Part shown: positions 50,276-58,233 of the stretch, in pieces | How the letters are laid out: each line of letters opens with the position of its first letter | How positions within the stretch are numbered: position 1 is the stretch's first letter | From: JAJDUF01 sp965214295 | GTDB taxonomy: Bacteria > Chloroflexota > UBA11872 > UBA12225 > JAJDUF01 | NCBI GenBank assembly: GCA_965214295.1 | Contig: OZ243944.1 | Coordinates: forward strand, 496,001 to 560,000 | Direction of reading: 5' to 3' | DNA length: 64,000 nucleotides | Position numbers and translations under genes: made by a program | The notes under the pieces: model-generated | What the model saw: the letters and a program-made list of their open reading frames with translations, nothing else | What the model was told of the DNA's origin: nothing | Database searches by the model: none

Positions 50276-52264
50276 ATGTCTAGCAATCCTCTACCCTCTC
50301 CAATCCGGAACGCTTGTTCTAAGCTCTGGCCCGGCCGCTTCACCCTGCTCCTCGCCGCCCTCGGCGCGCTGGGCGCCGCACTCATCCTGGCGCGGGAGGC
50401 CAGCTATGGCGTGGGGCTGTCCGGGGATTTTAACACTTACCTATCCACGGCCCGGAACCTGCTGGCGGGAGAATGGTTTGTTCAAATCAACGACTGGCCC
50501 TATTTACACTGGCCGCCGCTGTATCCGTTGCTGCTGGCTGCGGCCAGCCTTGCAGTGTCCACTCCTTACGCCGTCGCCGGGCCTTTGAATGCCGCCGTCT
50601 TTGGCCTGACCATATTCGTTGCCGGTCAATACCTGCGGCAGCATATTCAACACCGCTTCCTGGTCATCGGGGCTTGTCTCGCCATCATGCTGGCCATCCC
50701 CTTGACCAGGGTGGCATCCCACGCTATAGCCGAAGCCCCCTTCATCCTGTTCGTCACGCTCGCCTTGGTCCAAACATCCAAATTCCTGGATACCGGCAAG
50801 TGGTCGGATCTGATCTGGGCGGCGGTGTTCGCCGCCCTGGCCTTTCTGACCCGCTACATCGGCGTCACCTTGATCATCACCATGTTGCCCCTGCTGCTCT
50901 TTCAACGCGGCGTTGCGCCGTGGGAGAAGGTAAAGCGTATTGGCCTGTACGTGTTGATTGCCGCGTTGCCGGTAGCCCTGTGGCTGGTACGGAACTTCCT
51001 GGCCCACGGCAGACTTCACGGCTCCAGAAACCCATCACCGTGGACCTTGTTGGAGATTCTGGATAAGTTTTTCAGCGACTTGGCCGGGTGGGTATTCCTC
51101 TACTTGCCACCGGGGGATGTGAGGGTTGCCGCCACGGTATTGACCGGAATAGCCCTGCTGGCGCTAGCCATATTCGTCGGGTATATGTTCATCCGCTCGT
51201 ACAAGGACGATGGGTTCCGGGGGCGGTGGAGTCCGTTTTACCTCTTCGGCGGCTTTGCCTTGGTGTACCTGGTTTTCCTCACGGCGTCGCAATCGCAAAC
51301 CGAAATCTTGCCCCTGGGCGACCGGTATCTGTCTCCCCTGTACATTCCGCTGCTGTTCGCGGCAGTATTCGCGCTGGACCGGCTGTTGAGCTATGCACGT
51401 GAGAGAGCGTCGCTGATAACCGTCGGCAGTCTGCCAATAATTAGAACAATTGTGCGGGGAGGGGCAGAACGAGTCAGTCTGCCGGCTGTTATCGCTGCCT
51501 TGGGGCTTTCTCTCTGGCTTTCCTGCGGCGCGGCGCTGAACGCGCGTGAGATCAGGCGATCAAATGAAGGCACCGGTATGGGCTTGGCCGGCCCGACGTG
51601 GACCAACTCGGAAGTCCTGCGGTACATTCGGGAAGAGCTCGCTGACAGTCCGGTGTTCAGCAATTATACACGCGCTATTTACATCTACACCGACCACGCA
51701 AACTATCACATACTACCCCGTGGAGTAGGCAGCGCGAGACGCGATATAGAAAACGCTGCGGACGGAGCATACGTCGCATGGTTTTATGATCGCTACGGTT
51801 ACGATTACAGTATCCTCCAGTTGCCGAGGCTGGATCCGATAGTGGAGTTGAAAGACGGTGTCATACTCAAGGTCAATCGGGATTATAGCGCCGCCGCTGC
51901 CCTGCGGGCGGTGTACGAGTCCTACGAGTCCGGCGAGCCGGTAGTCCGCTCCAACTACGACATCGACATCTATCTCGGCGAGGGCAAGCTGACCTACATC
52001 AAGGAGCCGTGTGCTCCGGCAGACACGCAGGCGAAATTCTTCCTACACCTGATTCCCGCCAACACGAATGACCTCCCCGATCACCGCAAGCAATACGGCT
52101 ATGACAACCTGGACTTTGATTTGGGCCGGCGCAGCGTGCTATTCGACGGGAAGTGTATGGCAAGCGTCCTGCTTCCAGAGTACCCCATTGTCAGCATCCG
52201 AACCGGGCAGTACATCCCCGGCGAAGGCCGGGTCTGGGAAGCAGAGTTTCCTTTCATCAGGTAG
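50276..52264 (+). CDS. Membrane glycosyltransferase-like protein (GT-C/ArnT-like) with C-terminal extracellular domain
   Basis: 662 residues; about 11 hydrophobic helices in the first 430 residues. GLSGDFNTYLSTARNLLAGEWFV has the GT-C type first-loop D, and YLHWPPLYPLLLA is typical of PMT/ArnT-type enzymes. The last 210 residues are extracytoplasmic, with LTYIKEPCAPADTQAKFFLHLIPANTNDLPDHRKQYGYDNLDF and a closing GRVWEAEF. This tail looks like a separate domain. Part of the gene looks less GC-rich than the neighbours, which suggests transfer. It follows the divergent small gene and starts at an ATG without a strong ribosome site. Confidence 0.85.
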   Translation: MSSNPLPSPIRNACSKLWPGRFTLLLAALGALGAALILAREASYGVGLSGDFNTYLSTARNLLAGEWFVQINDWPYLHWPPLYPLLLAAASLAVSTPYAVAGPLNAAVFGLTIFVAGQYLRQHIQHRFLVIGACLAIMLAIPLTRVASHAIAEAPFILFVTLALVQTSKFLDTGKWSDLIWAAVFAALAFLTRYIGVTLIITMLPLLLFQRGVAPWEKVKRIGLYVLIAALPVALWLVRNFLAHGRLHGSRNPSPWTLLEILDKFFSDLAGWVFLYLPPGDVRVAATVLTGIALLALAIFVGYMFIRSYKDDGFRGRWSPFYLFGGFALVYLVFLTASQSQTEILPLGDRYLSPLYIPLLFAAVFALDRLLSYARERASLITVGSLPIIRTIVRGGAERVSLPAVIAALGLSLWLSCGAALNAREIRRSNEGTGMGLAGPTWTNSEVLRYIREELADSPVFSNYTRAIYIYTDHANYHILPRGVGSARRDIENAADGAYVAWFYDRYGYDYSILQLPRLDPIVELKDGVILKVNRDYSAAAALRAVYESYESGEPVVRSNYDIDIYLGEGKLTYIKEPCAPADTQAKFFLHLIPANTNDLPDHRKQYGYDNLDFDLGRRSVLFDGKCMASVLLPEYPIVSIRTGQYIPGEGRVWEAEFPFIR

Positions 52265-52299
52265 AACTGCAAATGGTCTTGTGAAGGCCGCTGCCCCCT

Positions 52300-52366
52300 C
52301 CGCCACTCCGGCGCAAGCCGGAGTCCCGAAGGCCGTGCAATGGATTCCCGCGTGCGCGGGAATGAC
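52300..52366. repeat. Two GGATTCCCGC-type repeats after the membrane protein
   Basis: CGCCACTCCGGCGCAAGCCGGAGTCCCG and ATGGATTCCCGCGTGCGCGGGAATGACCGG lie in tandem in the convergent gap. Confidence 0.8.
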
Positions 52367-52392
52367 CGGTCAATGTCAACAGCACCTAGCTT

Positions 52393-53466
52393 CTAGACCA
52401 CCTCGCCGGTGGCGAGCGAAATCCCACCGACGCGCTCCAGACCCTCATAGGCCACGGCCAGCAGGCGGACGGTCCGACTTTGGCCCGGTGCCAGCTCAGA
52501 CGCCGCGCCTTGCTCGACCGCCGTAGCAAGACCCGACCCCGGAATGGTGGTCCACGGTTCGAGGCCGACGTTGTAGGTCGCAGCAAACCAGGGATGGCCG
52601 GTGTTGCCACCGAATACCTGCCAGTACCAGATGTGCCGGAAGACCGCCGGATCCCAGGCCATGCCAAATCCGACCCGCCGGCTCGCGTTGGTGACGGCAT
52701 ACCACCCGTCCGTGAGGTCCGTCAGGTAGGCGAGGTCGGTGTGACCCAGCGATTTTGGCGGGAAGGTACTCAGGTCTACGGCGCGACCGGTGGTATCCTC
52801 GACGTGTGGCCACGCGAACCGCCGCCCGGCCGGCAGCCGGGGCGTGGGGGTAAGCGGCGGCTCGTGGACGATGACCGTGCGGGCCGCGCAATCGAGGCGG
52901 CACGTCTCGTCGAGGAACGGCTCGCCGAGCGCCGGATGGTGCCCCCACATGTAGGGCCAGGTCTCGGCACCGTAGTTCGTCAGGCGCTCGTCAATGAACA
53001 GCACCGCCTTGCCGCTGACCAACCGCAGCGTCTTCTCCAGCAGGAACGGCGAGCGGACCGTCCGGACGGAGCAGCGGAGGGCCACCGTATCGGGCCGATC
53101 CTCGACCACGCTGGCGTCCCAGGCGAGCTGCGGCGTCTCATCGTGCTGGCCGAACTGTGATCCGCCCCAGCTACATGGTGGGCCGCCGCTGGGCATGATC
53201 TCCTGCCATGCTCCCTCGTAATACTCCAGAAAGCCCCCGTCGGCGCGGGTTGTCGGCACGGTCGGCGGCCGGCGCAAGCCCTGCGGCGTCCGCCACATGA
53301 AGTCCACGTCCCGCGGTTTATAGAGCAGCTCGTAGATGTTGCTGCCCTTCTCCGGCAGCACCGTGACCCGGAGTAGCTCGTTTTCCAGCACGGCGGCGCG
53401 CCAGCCCCGGAGCACTAGGTCCGGCTCCAAGCGGCAACCCCAATTCCGCACGCTTCCTAGTGCCAC
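52393..53466 (-). CDS. Aldose 1-epimerase-like protein
   Basis: 357 residues. The galactose-mutarotase beta-sandwich is suggested by LENELLRVTVLPEKGSNIYELLYKPRDVDFMW, YYEGAWQEIMPSGG and the WGHHPALGEPFLDE region with the usual H that acts as general acid. The C-terminus WYAVTNASRRVGFGMAW fits. The family interconverts anomers or binds sugars. There is no signal peptide. It is on the same strand as the ABC ATPase gene (86 bases between), a likely sugar-uptake-and-use pair. Confidence 0.82.
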   Translation of the reverse strand: MALGSVRNWGCRLEPDLVLRGWRAAVLENELLRVTVLPEKGSNIYELLYKPRDVDFMWRTPQGLRRPPTVPTTRADGGFLEYYEGAWQEIMPSGGPPCSWGGSQFGQHDETPQLAWDASVVEDRPDTVALRCSVRTVRSPFLLEKTLRLVSGKAVLFIDERLTNYGAETWPYMWGHHPALGEPFLDETCRLDCAARTVIVHEPPLTPTPRLPAGRRFAWPHVEDTTGRAVDLSTFPPKSLGHTDLAYLTDLTDGWYAVTNASRRVGFGMAWDPAVFRHIWYWQVFGGNTGHPWFAATYNVGLEPWTTIPGSGLATAVEQGAASELAPGQSRTVRLLAVAYEGLERVGGISLATGEVV

Positions 53467-53551
53467 GTTGCCTCCCTCGCCGTAGGCGCCGTCACCTGTC
53501 AGTCATCACCCCACACGCTCACTCCTCGGCTGCGGACCGGATACGCCGGAA

Positions 53552-54655
53552 TTACAGGTAGGCCTCCTGGCTGTGCCGGTCGAAAATGTGCATCTTGTGC
53601 ATGTCCATCATCATCGCCACGTCGTCCCCGGTCTTGAACTCGGTCCGCGGGTCTACGACCGCGACCAGCTGTTGGTCGCCGACCAGCAGGTAGAGGTAGA
53701 TCAGCGAGCCGAGCAGCTCCGTCACGTCTACCTGGGCCTTGAAGTTGCTGTTGTCGGTCATGTCGGGCGGGGAATACTTCGGGTCGAACAGGTCCTCGGG
53801 GCGAATACCGAAGAAGACCTCCTTGTCCAGATGCGGCACGAGCACCTTGCGATGCTGCGGCGGTACCTGCACCTTGAAGCTGCCCGCTTCAACCCAGATG
53901 TCATCGGGATCACCGACCAGTCGCGCCTCGACGAAGTTCATCGAGGGACTACCGATGAACCCGGCCACGAACATGTTCGACGGGTGATCGTACACCTGCT
54001 GCGGCGTATCGAGCTGTTGCAGCAGCCCATCGCGCAGCACGGCGATACGGGTGCCCATCGTCATCGCTTCCGTCTGGTCGTGCGTCACGTAGATCATCGT
54101 GGTCTGGAGCCGCTGGTGGAGCTTAATCAGCTCCGCCCGCATGGACACGCGCAGCTTGGCATCCAAGTTGGAGAGCGGCTCGTCCATCAGGAAGACCTTC
54201 GGTTCGCGCACGATGGCCCGCCCCAGCGCCACGCGCTGCCGCTGACCACCGGAGAGCTGCTTGGGCTTCCGCGTGAGCAGCTGCCCGATACCCAGCAACT
54301 CGGCCGCGTCCTGCACGCGCCGGTCGATCTCGCGCTTGGGCGTGCGTCGCAGCTTGAGGCCGAAGGCCAGGTTGTCGTAGACGCTCATGTGGGGATACAG
54401 CGCATAGCTCTGGAACACCATCGCGATGTCACGATCCTTCGGCGCAACATCATTGACCAGGCGCTCACCGATGAAGACGTTCCCGTCCGTCACCTCTTCC
54501 AAGCCCGCGATCAGCCGCAGGGTGGTGGACTTGCCACACCCCGAGGGGCCGACCAGCACGAGGAACTCGCGGTCGCGCACCTCCAGGGTGACATTGTTGA
54601 CCGCCACGATCTGACCGAACCGCTTCGTCAGGCGGTCAAGCGTAACACTAGCCAT
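53552..54655 (-). CDS. Sugar ABC transporter ATPase (MalK/UgpC/MsmK-like)
   Basis: 367 residues from the ATG at 54655 (GGAGAG upstream). Walker A GPSGCGKST, Q-loop VFQSYALYPHM, signature LSGGQRQRVALGRAI, Walker B KVFLMDEPLSNLD and the H-loop THDQTEAM are all present. The C-terminal TOBE/regulatory domain (FFGIRPEDLFDPKYSP) is the kind found in sugar importers. No permease or binding protein gene is nearby, so it is probably a shared ATPase like MsmK that serves several sugar transporters. It precedes the aldose-epimerase-like gene. Confidence 0.94.
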   Translation of the reverse strand: MASVTLDRLTKRFGQIVAVNNVTLEVRDREFLVLVGPSGCGKSTTLRLIAGLEEVTDGNVFIGERLVNDVAPKDRDIAMVFQSYALYPHMSVYDNLAFGLKLRRTPKREIDRRVQDAAELLGIGQLLTRKPKQLSGGQRQRVALGRAIVREPKVFLMDEPLSNLDAKLRVSMRAELIKLHQRLQTTMIYVTHDQTEAMTMGTRIAVLRDGLLQQLDTPQQVYDHPSNMFVAGFIGSPSMNFVEARLVGDPDDIWVEAGSFKVQVPPQHRKVLVPHLDKEVFFGIRPEDLFDPKYSPPDMTDNSNFKAQVDVTELLGSLIYLYLLVGDQQLVAVVDPRTEFKTGDDVAMMMDMHKMHIFDRHSQEAYL

Positions 54656-55307
54656 GGATATCTCTCCTTCATAGGGTCGTCGTCGCGCAAAGACAGAACT
54701 TTTCGGCAAAAGCCGCTCTTTACCCACCACTGCCGGCGCGAGCGGGCAGCAGTGGACGACGCTCGCTCGTCAACCGAGCTACAGCCCCCTGGGCTGCTAG
54801 GCAGTCTTCCCTCGGCACCTCCTCACCGCGCGTACTCTCCGAGCAGTATACGTGGTAGATGCCCCCCAGTCCAGCGAGCGTGGGGAGTCTGCAGGGCCTT
54901 TCCAAAGTCGCCACCAACCCGGTCATTCGTCACCGCCGACCCTTGTCATTCTGAGCGGAGCGAAGAGGCTCGCCACGTGAGAGAGACCCTTCGCTCCGCT
55001 CAGGGTGACAAGGGTGATAGGGGTGATAAGGATGGATTTTCGGCGGCCGGCCGTGGGGGGGGGGGGCGCGGGCGGGGTGCCGGTGGAGGAGGCCCGTACC
55101 CGCGGTGGAGCAAGACCGCGGGTGGGGCGGTACTTGGATGGCAGGATGCACTTGATGGATGGGGTGGTGGGCGGTGTGTTCAGTGGCTCCAGCGCTACCA
55201 CCTGGGAGGCACCTTCACCTCGGCCCGCTCCCACGGGGAGAGGCTGGATTGCGGCCTGCGCCGCAATGACGAGGGGAGGAATGACGGGGGGAGCAATGCG
55301 CTCGCCG
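54656..55307. other. Large intergenic region of repeat sequence
   Basis: About 652 bp without a supported gene. It holds the 75-bp palindrome at 54942-55016, a 12-G run at 55055-55066, and a CTGGATTGCGGCCTGCGCCGCAATGACGAG repeat near 55244-55273 next to a CCCACGGGGAGAGG fragment. Short open frames here are repeat translations, not genes. Confidence 0.6.
54942..55016. repeat. 75-bp palindrome with 26-bp arms
   Basis: The arms (54942-54967 and 54991-55016; CCCTTGTCA..TGAGCGGAGCGAAG and complement) pair at 24 of 26 positions around a 23-nt loop. It is a TGAGCG(G/C)AGCGAAG-type element, of which a half-copy occurs at about 60772-60798. Confidence 0.85.
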
Positions 55308-56672
55308 TTAGCGCCGGCCGTGGCAACGCTTGTACTTCTTGCCGCTCCCGCACGGACACGGCGCGTTGCGCCCGACCTTCGCCAGGCCGCCGGCCGGCGG
55401 CCCTCCCATGACCGGCTGTGGGCGGATCGCGCCCCGGCCGACGTGGTGCTGCGTCGGCGCTGCCGCCGCGGCAGCGGCCGGGGCCGGCTGCGGTGCCGGG
55501 AGCGGGATACCTTGCTCCAGCGCCCGCACGCGCCCGACCTCATCGGCCACACGCGCCATCCGCGACCAGGTTGCGGAAAAGAACTGCTTGTAGGACGAGC
55601 AGAAGTAGGTCAGCTCGTTGTGGCTGCCGCCGCCATTGATCCGATAGCGCGGACACTCACCGTGGCAGAGCGGTCGCCACCGACAGCGCGTGCATTCCTC
55701 GTTGACCTCCGGCTTCATACCGTTGAACTGACGGAACAGCGGCCCGGAGACCATATCGGCAATCGTGGACTCGTGGACGTTGCCTAGCCCCCACTCCGAC
55801 TCCACGAAGAAGTCGCAGGGGTAGATGTCGCCATTGTGCTCCAGCACGAGATAGCCACAGCTGACGGCCAGCTGGCACATCTCGGCCGGCAGCCCGAGCG
55901 CCATTTGGATGATGTTGTCGAAGTAGCGGATCCGCAGCTTGTGGTAGCCGATCTGCACCCACTCGTCGAACACGTCGGTGAGAAAGCGACCATACTGCTC
56001 CGGCGTGATCGAATAGTCGGTGAGCGCGCCAACGTGCGGGTGCTCGGCCGGCAGCCGCTCCATGCACGGGATAAACTGGAGATCGTAGAGATCGTTGTCC
56101 ACGAGGTAGCGCAGCAGCTCGCGCGGTCGCTCGACGTTGCTCTGCGACACGACCGTCAGGATATTGAACGGTACGTCGCGGGCGCGGAGCAGATCGAGCG
56201 CGTGCAGCACTTTGCTGTGCGTGGCGCGGCCGCGCGTGTCGTAGCGATAGGTGTCGTGCCACTCCGCCGGGCCGTCAACGCTGATCCCGACCAGAAAGTT
56301 GTTGTCGTGGAGGAACTGCACCCACTCCTCGTTGAGCAGCGTCCCGTTCGTCTGCAAGGCATTTGTGATCGGCACCGCGCGGCCGTTGCTCGCTGCGCTG
56401 GCCACCTCCCGCTGGACGGCTACGGCCTCGCGGAAGAAGTCCAGCCCCATCAGCGTCGGCTCGCCGCCTTGCCAGTTGAAGGCCAGCATCGGACTGACGG
56501 CGGCGTACTGCTCGCAGAACGTGCGGAACGTCTCGATGGTGAGGGCCGGGTGATCCTTCCACGGGTAGATTTCCTGCTTTTCGAGGTAGAAGCAGTAGGT
56601 ACAGCGGAGATTGCAGCGGCTAGAAGCCGGCTTGATGAGCACACTCAACGGCCGGCGTACCCGCTTTGCCAT
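55308..56672 (-). CDS. Radical SAM/SPASM protein, anaerobic sulfatase-maturase-like, with SEC-C tail
   Basis: 454 residues. The radical SAM motif is CNLRCTYC (SRCNLRCTYCFYLEK), and the anaerobic sulfatase maturase signature (FNWQGGEPTLMG; LQTNGTLL) is present. SPASM-like clusters occur as CQLAVSCGYL..CDFFVESEWGLGN and ECTRCRWRPLCHGECPRY. Unusually, about 50 residues of alanine- and proline-rich linker lead to a SEC-C zinc motif (RNAPCPCGSGKKYKRCHG). It probably makes formylglycine on the Cys-type sulfatase at 24984. The fused SEC-C domain may help bind substrate or ribosome. Confidence 0.9.
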   Translation of the reverse strand: MAKRVRRPLSVLIKPASSRCNLRCTYCFYLEKQEIYPWKDHPALTIETFRTFCEQYAAVSPMLAFNWQGGEPTLMGLDFFREAVAVQREVASAASNGRAVPITNALQTNGTLLNEEWVQFLHDNNFLVGISVDGPAEWHDTYRYDTRGRATHSKVLHALDLLRARDVPFNILTVVSQSNVERPRELLRYLVDNDLYDLQFIPCMERLPAEHPHVGALTDYSITPEQYGRFLTDVFDEWVQIGYHKLRIRYFDNIIQMALGLPAEMCQLAVSCGYLVLEHNGDIYPCDFFVESEWGLGNVHESTIADMVSGPLFRQFNGMKPEVNEECTRCRWRPLCHGECPRYRINGGGSHNELTYFCSSYKQFFSATWSRMARVADEVGRVRALEQGIPLPAPQPAPAAAAAAAPTQHHVGRGAIRPQPVMGGPPAGGLAKVGRNAPCPCGSGKKYKRCHGRR

Positions 56673-56822
56673 CGTGCCTCCTCCCTACCGAGTGGTGAGT
56701 GGACAGTGGTTAGCGATTGTCTGGCTAAAAGGAGCGTATTGGGCAGCCTCCCTTGCCCGGCAGTCCGAGGACTTGCCTGAGTATACCCCAGCACCAACGC
56801 TAGGAGAGGGGCCAAGTCGCGT

Positions 56823-56852
56823 GTAGGGGCGCAGCATGCTGCGCCCGTCCCC
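56823..56852. repeat. GTAGGGGC..GCGCCCGTCCCC dispersed palindrome
   Basis: GTAGGGGCGCAGCA-TGCTGCGCCCGTCCCC, a near copy of 8923-8953, is followed at once by CCTGCAGAGCGGGGGGGGCCATGGGG. Confidence 0.7.
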
Positions 56853-56898
56853 CTGCAGAGCGGGGGGGGCCATGGGGGGGGCGGCACTACCGCACGCC

Positions 56899-57954
56899 CT
56901 ACCAATCGGGCCGGCCGACGTACAGCTCCCGGTTGGCCAGGGGCAGGGGGATGCGGCGCCCATCCTGACGGTGCGATTCCACAAAGCCCAGGATCATCTC
57001 TTGGCTGCGGCGGGCCAGGCGGATGTGACCCTGCGTCTCGCGTCCCGTATCCAACGCCCCAACGAGGTCCTCGATGCCTTTGACCGTCCCGCTGATCCGC
57101 GGCGTCTGGGGGAATGGCGCCTCTTCCAGGACCCGGTGCCGGTCATCCGCGCGGCGTAGCTGGACGTGGGCACCGTTGTTGAGGGTCCGCACCGCGCCTT
57201 TGGTGCCGATCACCTCGAACTCTGTCCCGGCTCCGGTGACAACGTAGCCATGGATCCCGTTGGTGAAGCGCACGTAGGCGGAGGTTACCCGCGGGTCCGT
57301 CGCGAGGGAGCTGCCGGAGAACTCCACGCCGCCGAGGTCAACGGTGCTCTGCACCAGCTCGATGGTCGGATCACCCGCCAGCAGCAGCAGCATGTCGGAG
57401 GTGTGGGTCAAGCCCCACTGCGCCGAGCTAGGGGCGGTATGGGCGGTAATCCCGCGCACCTCGCCGATCTCACCACGGGCAATCAGCCCGCGCAGGCGGT
57501 GATACAGCGGCATGTACCGGCGCTGGGTGCCGTAGTTGAACTTCACGCCATGCTGCTCGCAGGCAGCCACCATGGCATCGGCCTCGACCATCGAGCAGCA
57601 GAGCGGCTTTTCACAGTAGATGCCCTTGACGCCATGCTCGGCGGCAAAGACGACGATCTCGCGGTGGGTGGCCGGGCGGGTCGCCACGCTGACGATGTCC
57701 GGCTGCTCCCGCTCGATCATCTCCCGGTAATCCGTGTAGGCGCGCTGCGCTCCATAACGCTGGCGGATCGCCGCGGCCTTCTCCGGAACCGCGTCGGCCA
57801 CCGCGACCAAGCTGGTCCGCTCCACCGCCGTGTAGCCCGCGGCGTGCGAGAAGGGAATCCACAAGTCGCTGTGGGGATGGTCCTGCACTTCATCGTCAAT
57901 GGTCGCACCCATCCGGCCGCAGCCGACCAGACCGACCCGATACTCCTGCGGCAT
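56899..57954 (-). CDS. Gfo/Idh/MocA-family oxidoreductase
   Basis: 351 residues from the ATG at 57954 (GGAGG six bases upstream; a GTG precedes it in frame). Rossmann motif VGLVGCGRMGATID; the E-K-P motif is intact (IYCEKPLCCS). The C-terminal domain has HTSDMLLLLAGDPTIELVQ. It probably oxidises a sugar or cyclitol. It is on the same strand as the upstream membrane GT gene, with about 277 bases of gap, and the maturase-like gene lies downstream. Confidence 0.92.
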   Translation of the reverse strand: MPQEYRVGLVGCGRMGATIDDEVQDHPHSDLWIPFSHAAGYTAVERTSLVAVADAVPEKAAAIRQRYGAQRAYTDYREMIEREQPDIVSVATRPATHREIVVFAAEHGVKGIYCEKPLCCSMVEADAMVAACEQHGVKFNYGTQRRYMPLYHRLRGLIARGEIGEVRGITAHTAPSSAQWGLTHTSDMLLLLAGDPTIELVQSTVDLGGVEFSGSSLATDPRVTSAYVRFTNGIHGYVVTGAGTEFEVIGTKGAVRTLNNGAHVQLRRADDRHRVLEEAPFPQTPRISGTVKGIEDLVGALDTGRETQGHIRLARRSQEMILGFVESHRQDGRRIPLPLANRELYVGRPDW

Positions 57955-57974
57955 CACCGTCCTCCCTCGCTACG

Positions 57975-58008
57975 CTCCCGTCATTCCGGCGTAGGCCGGA
58001 ATCCAGGT
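57975..58008. repeat. GTCATTCCGGCGTAGGCCGGAATCCAG repeat
   Basis: A GGATTCCGGC-family element just upstream of the Gfo/Idh gene, outside its ribosome site. Confidence 0.75.
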
Positions 58009-58233
58009 CCCTCGCCTGGCCCCCATCCCTCCTCCAGGGGCAGCTGTCGGCGGCCGGCGCCCAACACACCAGTCGCAGTGTACCGTGCCGCCGCAGAACG
58101 GCCAACGACGCAGTTTGAGCCTGCCCCAGGGCCAGCGCCGCCGCTGCACGTCTCGCCCGGCGTCCCCCCATTTTCATCTCCTGCGGTGGCCATGGCAAAG
58201 CCATGGTGATTCCCGCGGGCGCGGGCCGGCTCT

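Noticed and set aside
55055..55066. Poly-G tract as a phase-variation switch
   Set aside because: It lies in a gene-free, repeat-rich region and affects no open reading frame start that I can support.
53573..55411. 612-residue plus-strand frame
   Set aside because: Antisense to the ABC ATPase and running through intergenic repeats.
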